A DNA stretch of 64,000 bases from Blattamonas nauphoetae. Its lineage: Eukaryota > Preaxostyla > Oxymonadida. Of the stretch, positions 14,201 through 25,283 are shown piece after piece. The notes under the pieces were generated by a model. It searched no databases, had not been told where the DNA came from, and saw only the letters and a list, made by a program, of their open reading frames with translations. The position numbers were made by a program, and so were the translations under genes. The DNA is taken from assembly GCA_033064195.1 (NCBI GenBank), contig JARBJD010000022.1, positions 124,001-188,000 of the forward strand. Reading direction: 5' to 3'. Each line of letters starts with the position of its first letter. The first letter of the stretch is position 1.

Positions 14201-17200
14201 CCAAACCCCAGTGTCAGACTTGCCTGCAAATCAGTCGCAAGCAATCCATGAAGATTCTCCGAATGAAGCACCAGCAATACCTGATATTGTCTTATCGACC
14301 CAAGACCAACCACGGAAGATGAAAAGATCACACAGATCAGCGCAGTTGTCGGACACTGAAACAAGCTCTGACTCGTCGGATTTTCGGAAATATAAACGAA
14401 AAAGACGTTCTCACACCATTGATTACAGTTCATCGACTACATCGTCCTCTTTAGACGAGAGTTCCACAGACGATCGCAGACATCGACGCAAGGCCAACAG
14501 ACGACGAGGAGAGAAATACAGACATCATCCGCACAAATTTCAACGAAAGCAGCATGGCACTTCGAAAAGAAGACGTTCATTCTCTCCATCATCAGATTCC
14601 GAGTTTCGATCAAAAAAGAATCCGGAAAGTTCTCGGAAGGAGCAGGAGAAGTTGAAAAAGGCACTTTTCCGAGACATAAGAGCCCAGGAACCCACTTTCA
14701 ATAGGAACTGGCTACAAACTATTCTCCCATGCCAGTCAAGGGACACGGCCACGGCGGAGACCGCCCACATCAGAAATATACTGGGTGTTCCGAAGGAGAT
14801 CGCACCGAATAGCCTTCCTCTCTCCCCGGCACAACGCATTCAAGATAATGCACTCCTCACAGCTACAAATTCCACGCTGTCCGCCATCGGCACAATGGCC
14901 GAAGTTTCCCAGGCGGTTTCGAGGGAGGAAGATGCTAGAAAAGTACTGCCTAAGGTGGTCTCCGCCATATTATGTTCGGCGGATTCAGCGGGATGTGTTC
15001 ATCATGGAAGGTACATCACATCCGCGAATGCACAGAAAATCGCACCGATCCTTGGGTTGAATGAGCCGGCCGCCCTCGCACCAGACCTCCTTCAGCCTCC
15101 ACAAAGTTCGAATACCAATCCGCATTCTTATCCACTCCTCCCTTCTCCAGGTCTGAGAGACTCTGGTTCGTTTCACCAAAGAGGTCCTTTCTCTCAAAGA
15201 GGGGGGTCGAGCCTCCCCCCTCACCAACCAAAAGGCCAATACTCTCAGAGGAACGTCCGATCTCGATTCAACGGAAACTAAACATACAAGAGTCCGTCCC
15301 ACTTCGACTAATCAACGCGCTGTCGGAGTGGAAGCTTATTGGAGGAGAGGAGAGAATTGTGGATGGAGCAATATGGAAGTGGAAGTCAACCGAATCAATC
15401 CAAAGACTACTGACAACAAGCTGGGCTCGTCCTTTCCATGGGAGCCCGGAGGTGAGGGAGGCATACATGAAACTTCTGACAGATGAAATCGAAACAGGTG
15501 TGGTGGAGCCAGTGGATGTGTCACAAGTTGCCCTCTCCCTTCACACATTTTTGGTCCCCAAGCAAGGGGGGAAGTGGCGCAAGGTTCTGAATGCAGCACC
15601 GCTCAACGAGGAAGTTGCAACAGAACATTTCAAGATGGAGAATATAGCATTGGTGATGGCCCATCTTCAAGGAGGGGAGTGGATGACGTCGATCGACATC
15701 AGCAACGCATATCAACACGTCCAAGTTCCAATTCACCTCAGACAGTATCTCTGCTTCCAGTTCGAGGGGCAGTTCTATCGTTATGTCGGGATGCCCTTCG
15801 GATTGTCCTCAGCTCCCCGAACCTTCACCAAAATCATCAAAGTGGCGATCCGAGCACTTCGACAAACTCTCCAAACAACCATTTTCTTTTATCTAGACGA
15901 TATCCTGCTTCTGTCAAAGACACAGAAAGACGCTCTTCAAAAGACTCAGGAGGCGATGCAGATTCTACAACGGCTGGGATTCCAACTAGCACTTCACAAA
16001 TGTCAGACCATCCCGATGCAAAAGATCCAGTTCTTGGGCTGGTTGATAAACAGTGTGGAACAGTCGCGCGCCTTGCCCAGTTCGTCAAGTTGCCCAACTC
16101 ATCGGCCACCTGAACTTCGTGGGGACAACCATCCCTATGGGAGCACTGTATCTCAAGCGCCTCAATCAGGCCAAAGACGTTGCAACCAGGCAGCACGGAT
16201 GGAACGCAACGGTGATACTCACACGTCGTTTCCTGGGAGAGTTAACATTCTGGCAGATAAAGATCAAGGAGAACAGACCTTTGTCCTTCAAGCTCCAGAC
16301 TCCAGCCGCAACGATTACGACGGACGCCAGCCCGTCCGGTTGGGGTGGAGTGATCGACTTCCAGGAACAAACAGTATTCATCCATGGAGCATGGACACAG
16401 AAGCAGCAGGAACAGTCGTCCAATTGGAAGGAGACTGCGGCAATTCGATTTGCTGTCATCAGAGCCGCACCAATCTTGAGGAGGAATCACATCACAACCG
16501 TCCGTATTCGCAGCGACAGCACGACAGCTGTTTCCAATCTCAAACGACAGAACGCCGGGGAGACACTCTACCTGATAACACGTCAGACACTTCAGACCAT
16601 TCAAGCTTCACAACTAACTCTCACAGAGATTCAACATGTCGCGGGGAGCGAGAACGGAACAGCGGATGCGCTCTCCCGACTTCACCCCCAGGCAGAATAT
16701 CACCTCACATCAACAGCCCTCAGATTGCTAGAAGAAAAATGGTCCTTCGTTCCGCTTGTGGACCTCTTCGCATCACTTCACAACAGACAATGCGCAATAT
16801 ACTACTCGCTATTCGCGGAAGAAGAAGCAGCTGGGTGCAACGCCCTCGACGAAACATGGTCCGGGATGACAGCACCACTTATTCATCCACCGATTCTTCT
16901 GATCCATCAGGTGCTGAAGAAGTTGAAGAGGGAACAAGTTCAGAGGGGAGTTCTGATAACTCCGAACTGGGAGAGCCAGACTTGGTCAGCAATGCTGAAG
17001 GAAGTGGAACAGGAAGGACTTGTTCTCGGACCATACTCAGAGATGACGACACAGACAGGTCATCAGGAGAAAGTGAGTCTTCCACCAGGAATGATTCGCG
17101 CGTCTCTCGTGGGAATGATCACATAAGTGGACTCCTTTTCTTTCGCGAGTTGTGTCAAACAGCCAAGATATCTCAGCCAGTTGTTACTTTCGAAGAACAC

Positions 17201-18740
17201 CGCTATAAGAACCCGGGGCCTTGGAAGAGAGCCTGGATGCTCTTTCGTGAGTTCTGCGCAGCTAACAAATACACCTCACGGTTCATTGTCTCAACTCCCA
17301 AAATTGAACCAACACTTTGTGCCTTCCTTGCTGATCTGGCGCAAAAGTTTCCCTCGCCAAGCCAGGTACCATATGTTTCAATCACGAAAGTTGTCCAATC
17401 TCTGGGACTTTTCCATCCACAACTACACAATCAACACTCACATCTCTCGTCCTTCAGAACTCTAATAGCCAAACGCCACCCGATTCTGAGAACAAAGAAG
17501 AAGTATCAGATCATGTGGAACATTGATCTTCTGCTAAATTGGGCGCGTTCAACATCCAGGGAAGCTCGTACAGATCAACATTTACATCAACTTCGCACAT
17601 TCGCACTAGTCCTTGCCTCAACGTGCTGTCGAAGGGAGGAGATTGTGAATCTCACATGGAACTAAGTGAAATTCCATGAGAAGACTGAACACAATGTAGA
17701 AGCATACGCATGCCTCACGATCATTCCAAAGCAGAGTCAGGGGGAGGAACAAATCCGAATAGTGAGAGACGAGGGTGAAGATAGCTTCTCAGCATTCGTG
17801 GCGCTGAAGGAACACATGAACAACATCAGAACAAAGATGTCCTGGAACACTACTCCAACGTTGTTCCAAGAATCCAGAGTCTGGATTGACTTCAATACAG
17901 GAGATCCTTTGAAAATGACCAGGATTGCTGCAACACTAAAGACACTTCTCGCCGATTTAGGTATTCCCGACGCATTCGGACCGTATACTATCAAACATGC
18001 GGCCATCAGCCATATGAGGAGAGTGGCCCGCATTCCTCTGGACGTCCTCAACGGCCATGTTGGTTGGGCACCCACTTCCGCCACAGCTGATATCTACTAC
18101 TCGGCCCCAGTGCTCATCGGACTGTCAGCCCCCAAGCTGGCTGCCAGTTGGTGGCAGCCCTTGCGGGGTCACGGCCATTCTCCAAGCTAGTAAACAAGCA
18201 TCGAAGTGAAGAAGACATAATTTCTTTCATTGTTCATCTCTTTTAATTTCTCTTTAAACCATTTAGTACCTTTCAACTCTCAATTGTTGGTGTCCTTGGT
18301 TGGTTGTTGGATGGAGGAACGACATCCTTTCAACACCAACCAAGGCACACCAACCTCCAGCCCTGCCACACAACAGTGCAGCGAGCTTTTGGAAAAAGTT
18401 TCTTAGCCGCACACGCGGTTCTGTCAATACATTTTTATGTAGTTCCACTTCACTTTGCCCTTTCGGGCCTCTCCGTTCCTCCAGTTTTTGCTCCCCGTTG
18501 GGTATTTCTGGAGTTTTTGGGCTTGATCCCATTCATTTTTGCACACCAACCGCCCCCACTTGGGAACAAGCAACACCATGTCTTTCTATAAGTCCTCTGT
18601 TGCGATTGGAAATTCAAGAAACAGACAAAACCGATATACTTTGTTTGTTCTCTCATTTTGGGCTGATCGATGGCCGCCCATTCTTATTCCCACTTCACTG
18701 GTCTCAATTGTTGGTGTGCCTTGGTTGGTGTTGAAACCAC
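14200..18740 (+). mobile_element. DIRS-type (tyrosine-recombinase) retroelement, fossil copy
   Basis: Parts in order: a Gag-like region rich in Ser/Arg (about 14.2-15.3 kb); a reverse transcriptase with the YLDD active-site motif (about 15.4-16.1 kb); an RNase H region with TDASPSGWGG and the VDLFAS-containing segment typical of DIRS polyproteins (about 16.1-17.0 kb); and a tyrosine recombinase (about 17.1-18.2 kb) with conserved Arg/His positions. No aspartic protease or DDE integrase is seen, which separates it from LTR elements. The copy looks broken, with roughly two to four breaks, although overlapping frames between ORFs are normal in this family. Clear recognition of all domains suggests a fairly young fossil. 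The left end is not sharp; the right end probably lies in the repeat-rich segment at 18.28-18.74 kb. Confidence 0.85.
18281..18736. repeat. Short direct and inverted repeats at the element's right end
   Basis: A 26-bp perfect inverted repeat pairs 18328-18353 with 18711-18736 and encloses about 357 bp. A third, slightly altered copy of the same motif (GGTGTCCTTGGTTGG) lies at 18281-18309 in the same orientation as the right copy. Three related copies in mixed orientation near the end of a DIRS-type element fit the unusual split or inverted termini known for that group, but a small unrelated inverted-repeat element is also possible. Confidence 0.7.
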
Positions 18741-19454
18741 CTCATTGGCATGTTAATTGGATTGGACGGTGCCAGCGTTGGACTGGACAATTGACTTCGA
18801 TTGGAAATTCAATTTTGATCCTGTTCATTTTACTCTCATTCCATATATTTGTTTCCTTTCACTTGAAAATGAGAAGAGTCTGTTGAAAATCAGCGAAATG
18901 GTGAGAATCCGATGATACTCTTCTTCTAGTGACGAGTTGCTTGATCCACCCACCATTGGACGTCATTGGATGTCATTGGACATTTCGCTGATACTTTTGT
19001 TCTGATGTCTTCTCAATTAGTGCATACCGTTTTTGAAGTTTTCAAAGAGTCGGCAAAATTGGACTGTCCGATTGGACATCCAGTCCTGGACGTCCAATCG
19101 ACATCTATAAAGGGTCACAGTTGCGTCTCCATTTCGATGTTGGTGTGATATTACCACCCATCTCTCACTTTTTTGATTAGTCTTAGACCTCATCACTTTG
19201 TTTGAGCGAGGTAGTGCCTTCATCTCTGCATTTTGCTTCCCCTGGATGTGACCAAACTCAGAACAGTTTGAGTCGCCGTTGATCGTGTTTTCTCTCCTTA
19301 TTTTCAATTTCTAGCCACTTCCTTCACTTTTTCTCTCCATCTCTTGCAGGAACAGGGTGCTCATTCATCCACAAGCGAGAAAGCTGCACAACCGCAATTT
19401 CAGTCTTCTTCTCCTCTGAGAAGAAATGAACAACTGTCATCGAATTGGTAGAAA
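18741..19454. other. Non-coding stretch with TTGGAC-rich microrepeats
   Basis: Many scattered copies of TTGGAC and its complement occur between 18757 and 19105, including paired CATTGGACGTCATTGGATG-like runs. A short open tail at about 19350-19430, rich in Ser and Gln, follows a good acceptor (CTCTTGCAG). It could be a leftover last exon of the interrupted transporter, but nothing links it directly. Confidence 0.4.
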
Positions 19455-20226
19455 ATGGACTCAGAGTATTTTCAAAGGGAACCTCCAAGACGACGGGCAT
19501 ATTGTTCCCCAATATACACTAGGATGGGAGATCTGTTGCCATCGGTTTGCATCTCTTGCTTATTCATTTTTTTGACATTTTTTCATCATCTTTGACCCTC
19601 CTCATTCATATCTTCACATTCGACATATAGATCGGGAGTTAAGGGAGATTTGAGCAGATAGCAAAACAGGCCGAGGCGAAGAGGCAAGAATCAGAGGAGA
19701 TGGTAGCTAGGAATATGGAATCAGATGATGAGAAGAAAGATTCGAAGACAGTTGTGATTCCAAAGGAAGTGAAGTCTCCAGAACCCAGCCAGAACAAGAT
19801 TGAACAAGAACACACTGTTGCACTTGTTGCAACTCTAACTGATCAAACGATGGCCGAATCAATCGGTGAAGAAAATAAGGAATCAACAAAACAAGTCGAG
19901 AAGAAAGAAGAACCGAAAGTTCAGGACAATGAAATACTTTGCGAAAACAATGGAAGAGAAGAATGTATCATCGATACAAGGTTTGTCAGAATGAATTCCC
20001 AGAAATTTCATCTCATCTTCATTGTCCTCTCAAGAGATATCTCCGTTCTTCATAATCTTTCACATTCTCCACATTGATCCTTCTTCTCTTTTTCTCCTTA
20101 ACCTCCAGAATTCAACATTTCCCCCCACACGACAATGCTCCAACGAAGTCAACGTCGTTGAACACAGCTTCTTCAACCGGGTATTCTTCACAATCGCTTT
20201 CATCAAGGCCTTCCTCTAAATCATGA
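19455..20226 (+). CDS. Hypothetical acidic, Ser/Glu/Lys-rich protein
   Basis: Three exons, join(19455..19544, 19658..19980, 20109..20226), give 176 residues. The introns are 113 and 128 nt with GT-AG ends, and total coding length is an exact multiple of three. It begins MDSEYFQREPPRRR and the middle is strongly charged (KQAEAKRQESEEM, EENKESTKQVEKKEE), probably helical or disordered. It ends in a Ser-rich tail (SSTGYSSQSLSSRPSSKS). There is no signal peptide, membrane segment or known domain. I do not recognise it. The exon model rests on frame and splice consistency, so an additional 5' exon is possible. Confidence 0.55.
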
Positions 20227-22126
20227 TCACACTTGTTAACGGTCTCACCTACTCTTTTTTGGTCATACACAGACACCCTGGACTGAATTTGTGTTCTGGT
20301 CTCTTCGAACTCGGCGTATTTCTACTTGTGCATGGCCCTGATGATCACACTTGCGAAAATCGGAAAGGAGGGGAATCAAAGATTCTTGGACGCTCGCTTC
20401 GATCTGAACAGGGAGTGACGGTGAATGAAAAGCAAACAAGGAAGGGGATGCGAGGAAGAACGAACATAGACGCGCTGTTGATGTTTGTAAGATCTCAACC
20501 AGCCCTAAAATAGACTGAGCCAATCGTCGAAGGAAATTCAGAAGAATCACAACAAGCTGAAGGTCGGCTGCCGTATCTTTTGTCTTCTTTTCACTTAATT
20601 CGTCACTAATCACACTGTTTTGCCTTGTGTCATTTTTACCAGCCAGGTTCTGATATCCACCCTCGCCATATCAATTATTCCATCTTTAAGATCATTGCTG
20701 CAAGAATATGTTTGTAGAATTGATAATTCGAGGAGAAAAGGATGTGGTTTGGAATGATCATCCCATTTCCATCCGATAATTCAGTTCTCCGGACACAATT
20801 GACCTCAATCTGCAGAAATATCTCTAATCTGCCCACAGAACACCTTCCCTTGTCGTTTCGAGTCATTTTGTTGCAATGACTTGGATTTCACCCATTGCCC
20901 GGTTTTATGAACTCCCTCGGCTCCTAAATAGGAGACTGGACATTGGACTGGACATTGCCACCTCGACTGGACACAGCTTAATAGGCCAACCACCTCACAC
21001 TCTGACACTCCCACACCGCGTTCCACCTCAGACGAGAACATCTCATTCGACGTCTTTCCGAGTCCTACGCATATCCACTTCGTCTCGAAGCACGACGAGG
21101 ACGAAGAAGAGAATCGCCCGTCTCCGCTCTTTTCTCCACGCTCTTCTTCGTCCGCACTTTTGGTTGATTGCTTCGTTTAGTTTGCACAAGACTGCGATGC
21201 TTGACAAGTTAAAAGGGAAAGACCAGACCAGCATGATGAAGGAGTTTCTACAGAACAGTTCCAGTGAATTCAATAACACTGAATGGAGAGAACAAGAAAT
21301 TGAACAGAAAAATAGTCGATACAATTGATGCGACACGAAGTTCCTGAGTGTCCGAATGTCAACATGATCAGTTCATTTTTCTTGTCGATCAAGAGTGAAA
21401 TATCGAAGACATAGAAGAGAACGAGATCAAGAGGATGATTAAAACATGAAGAAGGCAAACTGGGAGACAGTACTACTGGTGTTTCTCGTGTTCGTCAGTC
21501 TCTTACACCAGGTGCTGTGAAAACCAGTGCTATTGGCACTGAAATTAGAGAAGATGGAAAATAGGAAAATAAACAACAAAAAAAGAGCAGACTGGTCGCT
21601 TCATTCTCTCAAACTTCATTTCAGTTCGACTCTTTCAGATGACTCCATGATCTTGATGCCCAATATCTATAAAACGAGAGAGAAAGGAATATGAATACAA
21701 GAACAAGAAAAGAGCACACAGAGTACCTCTGTCGCTCAGTATGCATCGACAAAAGTGTCCTCTCTCGATTTTATTGTGAAATAGAGACGCAAATATTGTG
21801 AAGGTGTCAAAAAGCTTCAATGTCCTATTGTTTGAGCCCGATTCAGAATTGTCCTATCGTATCCTATGGTGGGCTGATCGATCGCTTTTTGACAACTTTC
21901 GCGATTTTACTCAAAATAACGTGAAAAAACACTAAAGAAAAGATTCTGAAACAGAAAATGTGCATAATTCTCTCATCTTTCTCCTTATTTTTCATTTTCG
22001 CTTTTCACTGTCAGACGAAGCAGGAGACCGGTTCAATTCCTGTCATCAGCACTTTTAACCAAATCGTCCTCCTCTTTTTGGTTGTCCTATGATGTCCTGC
22101 CTATAGGACATGCCGACCCATGGTAT
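20227..22126. other. Unresolved stretch before the right repeat arm
   Basis: Weak coding-like runs exist but no gene can be closed. On the minus strand at 20270-20615 there is a plausible exon around LQLVVILLNFLRRLAQSILG. On the plus strand at 21190-21328 a short acidic frame ends with WREQEIEQKNSRYN. The motif TGGACATTGGACTGGACA at 20936-20957 echoes the TTGGAC repeats at 18.8-19.1 kb. From 21.4 kb to the repeat arm the sequence is AT-rich with no feature I can support. Confidence 0.4.
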
Positions 22127-22659
22127 TCACATCACGACACAACACTTCCCGAACTTGACCAGTTTCTAAAACAAGCGAAGATCCAAATTGAATCCCATTA
22201 AAAACACAAAAAGGAATGAAGTTGGTTTTACCGAAAGATTGGAGACGCTATCTCCGCTCTGGATGCAGAATCTGCATCTAAATTGGGTCTGGGTTAATGG
22301 AGTCGTCTGATACAACAGGAGAGTGGTGGATGACAGTGATCTGGCTGACAAACTCCTCCATCGACATTATTGGGTTAGGGACAGGTAACATCTTCACTCT
22401 TTTGGGAGGAATACGGATTGGTGGGTAAAAAGAGAAGCTTTCGTGAGTTCGACGAGAATGACAGATGAGGAGAGACAAACTTGGGATCGACAATTCCAAG
22501 CACTTCAGCAATTGACCTGAACGTAGGAACAGCACGTTCCGGCTCCTGAGAGGAAAGAGGGGCAGAGGAGAGTGAGAAAGGCGACAGCGAGTGAATAGGC
22601 AGAGTTTGGCGAAATGGGTGAAGTGATGAAGCGATCGTCGTGTTCTCTCCTCTCTCCAC
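22127..22659 (-). repeat. Right arm of the 533-bp inverted repeat
   Basis: Reverse-complement partner of 1-533. The best frame on the minus strand (22278-22667, 129 codons) parallels the left-arm frame, with 9 changes in 85 shared residues. Homology ends at 22127, inside a coding-like run (ESGQVREVLCRDV) that continues on the left arm but not here, so this copy is a truncated gene fragment. Confidence 0.9.
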
Positions 22660-24653
22660 ACCCACAATCCTCATTGTCTGACTTCTCTCCCCTCGCATAC
22701 TTTCAAATCCTCATCTGCTTCCTCAGTCTCCATTCTCTGTCCCTCTCTGCCTCTCGCTTCCCCCATTTCTTCCACAGACTCTTCGACAGCTGGTCTCATC
22801 AGTTCAGTCTTCGCCAACACACTTTGCTCGCCTTCTGGCTGTCTTGTCTCGGTGCCTCCACTTTGTTCTGTCTCATTCTGCAAACGTGAGTTCCCCACAT
22901 CCAAACAGGACACACCGTGCTTTCTTCGTCACACCTTGCTTTGTTCTCACTGCCTGTTTCCATCTGATTCGTCTTGATTTCGGCTGTTCAAACGATCGCC
23001 CCTTCGTTTTTCTGGTTGGCGTGTCTTGCTGCGTCTTCTTCCGTCGTTGTGTCTGTCCGACTTGCACAGAGTCGACACAGCGAGTCTGTCTTCTCTTCGC
23101 GATGTCAGTCAAGCCAGACCCAAAATGAACACTTTCATGTCAAAATCCAATTGTTCCCTCTTCTCTTCTCCACGCTGCTCATCTCTTCCGTCGTTGTCTT
23201 CTTTCGAACCGAATCTGGGGATTCATCGTCATCTTGTCATCGCGCTGCCTCAACAAATGGTGTTCCATCTTTTTCTCGTTTTCGCTTCGCTGATCTCACC
23301 TTCCTTCTCTTCATCTTCTCCTTCTGTCCCAACACTCCTCATCGTCCCAACACCAACACAGCGCATGCAGATATCTCCAAATGCCTCAATTTGATGCAGA
23401 ATCGCCAGAAATGGTGTTTGAGCGAGCGAGGAGAGGCACATTGCTTGTTCACACAGATTCCATCCTCAGATTGCGCACAACACAACTTCGTCACCCGTGG
23501 ATGTCGTGAATGTGGTGGACACGGTGTGGAAGGAGGACAGAATGGAGTCAAACTTCGACATCGCTTTTCTGCCGGACTGTGCATTTTCAGAGAGCATCGA
23601 TCGCCAAAACGGGGATTTCGGAGGCAGATGATCCGACAAGTCAGATTATGTGTTATTTGACTCCGCAGAAGATGAGAGACTGGCATGTCTGATTCTGGCG
23701 AAGAGAACTCGTTCTGACATTGTTGAGCAGAATTTCATGTCGAAATTGCTGCAACTGCTGCGATTTCTTTGCCAAAGGCGGATTTCTGTCTTTCGCGAGC
23801 GAGATCGATGCGAATTCAGAAATCAGCCTTTTTCATGGCTCAAACATCGCCAAATCGGATTTTGAGCCCGAAACAGTCCAGACAGTGGACAGACGCCCAA
23901 TTCACGTCGTTTTGCTCCGAATATCTCCGAAATGAGCCACATGCGCTTCGCCACACTACCAAACGTTAAAATGACGTTTTTGCAGCCAGCCAAGAAAGAA
24001 CAAGCACTTTTCCTTCTTCGATGGCAAAATAGCAGAACGTACTTCGCAGACTTGATGGATGGATGCCGTTGTCGATCTGGACGATAATTCTGGAAACTTG
24101 GCTCTCTTTTCGCGGAAACTGGCTGGAGGACCTTTCCAAACTGCAGCAAAGCTGGAAAGGGGTTTCTTTCTTTGCGGACGCGATTCCACGCTCGCCACTG
24201 GCAGACTGCAGCCCAACGACGAAAAACGGTTTCAATGAAGTCTTCATGGCATTGTCCTGCTTGAAGTGCTTTTGGACGAGCAGGTTGACGTTCGACGGGC
24301 GAGTACTGCTGAATGGCTCTTGGTCGGATCTTTCCAAGCTGTTCCTAAGTCTCCTTCACTGCCGCATCCAGACGACCAGCGTCTATTTCCATCAGTCAGT
24401 CGATCACGGATCCTGCGGACAACAACACTTGATCATTGGGCGACATTCTTCGTCTCGGTTTGTTTTGTTCTGTCCAAAGCATCTACCTGCTTTGCAAAGC
24501 TAAAAACCCGTTCCATTTGCGTGGTATTCAAATTGGTTGCAGTAAGCATGCCACAATTTGAGATACGTCGCGCCATATCTTCTTCAACAGCATTCCCGGA
24601 GGTTAATGTGAACATGGTCGTGTTGAAGCTCTGAGAAGTGCGAGAGTTAATTG
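22660..24653. other. Coding-like region readable on both strands, unresolved
   Basis: Several protein-like runs occur on the plus strand: MPQFDAESPEMVFERARRG near 23380, NFDIAFLPDCAFSESIDRQN near 23560, MTFLQPAKKEQALFLLRW near 23970 and VVDLDDNSGNLALFSRKLAG near 24070. They sit in different frames with no splice sites that join them. Overlapping minus-strand frames (23823-24149, 23966-24337) are equally long. Either this is a decayed gene or the introns are too short and irregular for me to place. No family is recognised. Confidence 0.35.
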
Positions 24654-24893
24654 TTACGTGTAGTCCTTCCCCTCTCTTAAGGATATATGAACATGAATAG
24701 CACTGAAAATGTCATACCTGCTTTCCATCTCGTCGACTTCTTTGCTCCTTGCCACCCATCGTTGCCAGATTCTTTCCTTGGGGCTTGCCATTAAATTGGT
24801 CATTTCATGAGTTCTTCTTCTCAATCTTTTCTTGTAACCTTGGCGGGAAGAGATGTTCGGAACTTCTCTCTCAAAAACATCACAACTGTACAC
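24654..24893 (-). CDS. Possible exon of an unidentified minus-strand gene
   Basis: Open for about 79 codons and highly charged: GYKKRLRRRTHEMTN and IWQRWVARSKEVDEMESR. It follows a usable acceptor (CTTCAG at about 24894) and has no ATG of its own near the 5' end, so it would be an internal or last exon. No upstream exon could be placed. It has no recognised domain and may be spurious. Confidence 0.25.
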   Translation of the reverse strand: MYSCDVFEREVPNISSRQGYKKRLRRRTHEMTNLMASPKERIWQRWVARSKEVDEMESRYDIFSAIHVHISLREGKDYT

Positions 24894-25283
24894 TGAAGTT
24901 GGTTGTATAACATGTCATATCATTTTTGAGAACAATTTATATGATGGGATGATCACTGGATATGTTAAGGTTCAATTTCGATTTTTCATACTTTGGGGTA
25001 ATTTTTTTGGTTTCTAGATTCATTTTTTGTGATAATATGAGGCTGTTGTTTTGACACTAGGTAATCTTCACCGTACTTGTGAAGAAAACCTGTAAAACCC
25101 GTCTGGAGATCACATTCTCATCATGAACATGTCTTAAACCATCAAAAATGTCTCACCATTTGACTCCACTCAGTAAAATCGTATCTCGCCTGTTCCACAA
25201 ACATATACATATCACCTAAAACTCAAACAATGAATAACAACAAGGAAGATAAGTGCTTGAAGGAAGACTATAATGTGGCCTGC
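24894..25283. other. AT-rich spacer
   Basis: About 390 bp between the possible exon and the end of the beta-helix gene. It has no open frame, RNA or repeat that I can support. Confidence 0.5.

Noticed and set aside
14200-18740. LTR retrotransposon or Polinton
   Set aside because: No LTRs, aspartic protease, DDE integrase, DNA polymerase or capsid genes are visible; a tyrosine recombinase with RT/RNase H indicates the DIRS group.
22027-22045. A second tRNA near GGTTCAATTCC
   Set aside because: Only a B-box-like word is present; there is no A box at the right distance and no acceptor pairing.
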